DNA of 64,000 bases. Origin: Sporisorium sorghi. Its lineage: Eukaryota > Basidiomycota > Ustilaginomycetes > Ustilaginales > Ustilaginaceae. Shown here in pieces: positions 62,073 through 64,000 of this stretch (position 1 is the first letter of the stretch; every line of letters starts with the position of its first letter). Under the pieces are notes generated by a model. The model was given only the letters and a program-made list of their open reading frames with translations, was not told where the DNA came from and did not search any database. A program made the translations under genes and the position numbers. The stretch lies in assembly GCA_023212695.1 (NCBI GenBank), contig JALCCG010000064.1:29417-93416 (forward strand), written 5' to 3'.

Positions 62073-63767
62073 TTGTCAAAGAATAATCAGATATTATTGG
62101 AAGAAATAATTAAACAAGAGAAAGCTAATATGGATGATTCACGTAGTTCAGATAAATTCTTCGAGTTCTTCTCATGTTCTCAAATATTAAAGAATTATGA
62201 ACTAAGCTATGAAGAAATTGATGAGGGGATTACTGGTGAAAGTCATGATGGTGGGGCTGATGCTATATACTTGTTCGTCAATGGTGATCTGGTAAAAGAA
62301 GACGATGAGGATGTAAGAGGGAAATACAAGAAAAATGTTGATATTGAACTTATAATTATACAGTCAAAAAATACAAACTCGTTTTCTGAAGAGCCTCTAT
62401 TAAAACTATCGAGGCTCAGTAGCAACTTGTTTCCGTTGGATTTTGAAAGGCACGAATTTGAAGGCCGCTACAATACTAAAGTACTTGATGCATTCGAAAG
62501 ATTCAAGAATACCTACATATCCTTAATAACAAAAAAACCAAAATTAAAAATTAGTTTTATATACGCTTCAAAAGGAATTGAAGTTCATCCAAATGTGGAC
62601 AAGCAAGCCGAAGACTTAAAAAGAGATGTTAAGGGATTGCTTACCGAAGCTATTGTGGAAGTGACTTTCATTGGTGCTGAGCATCTTCTGAAGCTTGTTC
62701 AAGCAAGAATCAATGAAGTATACCGACTCAAAGTAACTGAAAATCCGATGTCCTCTTCGGGTCAGGTGTTTATAGCATTAGTTAACTTAAAAGACTATTA
62801 CAACTTTATAACGGATGAAAATGACGATCTCATAAAACATATTTTTGAGTCCAACGTAAGGGACTATCAAGGTAAGACCAATGTAAATAATGAGATCCAA
62901 GAAACGCTTGAAAACGCCGGGAATGAAGAGTTCTGGTGGTTGAATAATGGCGTAACAATAGTAGCATCCGCTGCATCGGCTCCAGGGGGTAAAGAGTTAA
63001 TAATTCATAACCCTGAAGTTGTTAATGGACTGCAAACATCGAGCGAAATTTATAGATATTTTAACAGCATGATTGGAGTAGGTGCTGATGAAAAGAGAAA
63101 TATTCTAATTCGTGTTATTGTTCCTGAAACAGAAGAGACTCGAGATAAAATTATCAGAGCAACAAACAGCCAGACGCCAATACCTAAATCTTCATTAAGA
63201 GCTACGGACTCTATTCACAGACAAATTGAAGATTACTTAAAGCCCCGGGGTCTGTACTATGACCGTAGAAAAAATTATTATAAAAATGAAGGCAAGAAAC
63301 CCAAGGATATTGTAAGTGTTTCTTTTCTTGCACAATGTCTTATGTCTGTTTTGATGCAAAAACCTGACTTTGCAAGAGCTAGACCGTCAACGCTTCTTGA
63401 GGATGATTCAGCTTATAATGATCTTTATCATAAAAATAATGATTTAAACACTTATTTTAATGTTTCTTATGTCGGGAGATTAATAGAATTATATCTTAAA
63501 GAGAAACGAGACATAACTACATCTGAGGCAAATGATATAAAATTTTATGTATTATACGCTGTCTTCACACAATTATGCTCTAATGTTTACCCTAGTAATA
63601 GACAAGTATCTAGAGTAGAAAAGGAGCTAGTATCTCCCCAGATAATAGATATGGCTATCGATTTAGTTTATGATCTCTACAAGGTGCAAGGCGGAAATGA
63701 CAAAGTCGCCAAGGGGACAAAGCTTATTGAGGCACTAAAAGATAAATTAAGAGAGAAGTTGCTTTAA
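62073..63767 (+). CDS. AIPR-family abortive-infection phage resistance protein
   Basis: A 564-residue protein. The central block NVRDYQGKTNVNNEIQETL, EEFWWLNNGVTIV and NPEVVNGLQTSSEIYRYF is diagnostic for AIPR. The N-terminal 150 residues contain GESHDGGADAIYLF and IELIIIQSKNTNSF, a spacing that resembles the PD-(D/E)xK nuclease core of Mrr type (D...QxK); this is an inference. The TTG start at 62073 follows ATGAGGCG. It is strongly AT-rich and the only gene of the third block. Expected role: defence that stops phage-infected cells. Confidence 0.88.
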   Translation: MSKNNQILLEEIIKQEKANMDDSRSSDKFFEFFSCSQILKNYELSYEEIDEGITGESHDGGADAIYLFVNGDLVKEDDEDVRGKYKKNVDIELIIIQSKNTNSFSEEPLLKLSRLSSNLFPLDFERHEFEGRYNTKVLDAFERFKNTYISLITKKPKLKISFIYASKGIEVHPNVDKQAEDLKRDVKGLLTEAIVEVTFIGAEHLLKLVQARINEVYRLKVTENPMSSSGQVFIALVNLKDYYNFITDENDDLIKHIFESNVRDYQGKTNVNNEIQETLENAGNEEFWWLNNGVTIVASAASAPGGKELIIHNPEVVNGLQTSSEIYRYFNSMIGVGADEKRNILIRVIVPETEETRDKIIRATNSQTPIPKSSLRATDSIHRQIEDYLKPRGLYYDRRKNYYKNEGKKPKDIVSVSFLAQCLMSVLMQKPDFARARPSTLLEDDSAYNDLYHKNNDLNTYFNVSYVGRLIELYLKEKRDITTSEANDIKFYVLYAVFTQLCSNVYPSNRQVSRVEKELVSPQIIDMAIDLVYDLYKVQGGNDKVAKGTKLIEALKDKLREKLL

Positions 63768-63790
63768 TAGTTCAACCAATTCTCTCCCGG

Positions 63791-63824
63791 CGAATTGTGG
63801 TTTTACACAACCACGGTTCGCCTC
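63791..63824. repeat. Hairpin directly before the terminal direct repeat
   Basis: ggcgaa plus gtggtt on the left pairs with aaccac plus ttcgcc on the right around a 6-base loop, with one 2-base mismatch. It overlaps the repeat at 63818 and might belong to a recombination site. Confidence 0.5.
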
Positions 63825-63840
63825 CATACATATTGTAAGA
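63818..63840. repeat. Terminal direct repeat (attR-like)
   Basis: tcgcctccatacata is identical to the sequence at the ssrA 3' end (58053-58067); the next bases, ttgtaaga against ctataaaa, are also similar. It marks the right end of the island array. Confidence 0.65.
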
Positions 63841-63862
63841 GAGCACCTAGTGAGGTGCTCTC
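63839..63862. terminator. Hairpin right of the terminal repeat
   Basis: A perfect 9-bp stem gagagcacc / ggtgctctc with a 6-base loop. No strong T-run follows, so its role as terminator is uncertain. Confidence 0.5.
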
Positions 63863-63870
63863 AGATTGTC

Positions 63871-63908
63871 GAGAAACCCTGTACTTTTTCAAAGGTACAG
63901 GGTTTCTC
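63871..63908. repeat. Strong hairpin at the edge of a probable insertion sequence
   Basis: A perfect 14-bp stem (gagaaaccctgtac with gtacagggtttctc) with a 10-base loop. It lies 38 bases beyond the stop of the minus-strand gene that begins outside the window; it may be its terminator or the subterminal part of an insertion sequence. Confidence 0.55.
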
Positions 63909-63946
63909 GTCTTCAAGCAGTTGCTTTAAAAGGGATGGACGGAGGT

Positions 63947-64000
63947 TTAACCCCGTCTTTCCAGGCGATCCAAGTGGATCGCCATCTTCTTCATGTTCTG
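63947..64000 (-). CDS. C-terminal end of a gene, possibly a transposase
   Basis: On the minus strand the last 17 codons of a gene enter the window, ending NMKKMAIHLDRLERRG and a TAA at 63947-63949. This type of ending is often seen in DDE transposases, but so little is visible that the assignment is only a suggestion. Confidence 0.35.
   Translation of the reverse strand, partial: QNMKKMAIHLDRLERRG

Overview
The window looks like chromosome of a Gram-positive, low-to-moderate-GC bacterium of the Paenibacillus type. Supporting signs are strong AGGAGG-type ribosome sites with frequent GTG/TTG starts, a T-box leader, the secG-rnr-smpB-ssrA block, Bacillus-style fatty-acid genes with a FadR box, LplB/LplC-type sugar transporters, and a tmRNA tag reading GKQQNNYAFAA. 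The genus is an inference from gene content; no rRNA is present.

Layout from left to right. (1) 1-3430: a BrxD-like ATPase (cut at the left edge) and an Lhr-like helicase, translationally coupled. (2) 3534-4728: two AT-rich orphan genes for exported proteins. (3) 5062-11316: a LacI regulator, an oligosaccharide ABC importer and a cytoplasmic GH30 glycosidase, with repeated CG-centred operators. (4) 11865-15337: a T-box-regulated methionyl-tRNA synthetase enclosed by two long mirror-image repeat arrays, together with a sigma-factor remnant and a 30-bp minisatellite. (5) 15587-20883: a GH13 alpha-glucosidase, an alpha/beta hydrolase, an ArsR-like HTH fused to a GyrB-like ATPase behind a 38-bp palindrome, and a nucleotidyltransferase-fold protein. 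(6) 21178-27796: a 2-aminoethylphosphonate uptake and degradation operon (ABC transporter, phnW, phnX) divergent from a DeoR-type regulator. (7) 27864-39086: mostly single-gene units (hydrolases, an M28 peptidase, an ANT(4')-like nucleotidyltransferase, a methyltransferase, a WYL regulator with two frame breaks, TetR plus SDR, a LOG-family protein, MazG). (8) 39271-53287: a nearly complete fatty-acid beta-oxidation locus (etfA, etfB, fadR divergent from fadF, fadN, fadA, fadE, lcfA and a thioesterase). (9) 53496-58101: secG, rnr, smpB, ssrA.

The most unusual part is 57700-63840. The complete tmRNA gene is followed by two further copies of its 3' part (about 300 and 207 bp, essentially without indels) and a short terminal repeat. 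These copies punctuate three AT-rich or mixed cargo blocks: a Schlafen-AlbA/HATPase protein with a small Cys-rich protein, an HNH nuclease with an orphan AbrB-type antitoxin and a broken Doc-like toxin gene, and an AIPR abortive-infection protein. No integrase is visible. The functional ssrA lacks an encoded CCA, whereas the third copy has one, which suggests that the present 3' end of ssrA was supplied by an incoming element. The array resembles a serially built defence island at the tmRNA site.

The second notable item is the HTH plus GyrB-type ATPase fusion at 18418-19554 with its palindromic promoter region. Two dispersed repeat families, several gene remnants and the end of a probable transposase gene at the right edge indicate past rearrangement.
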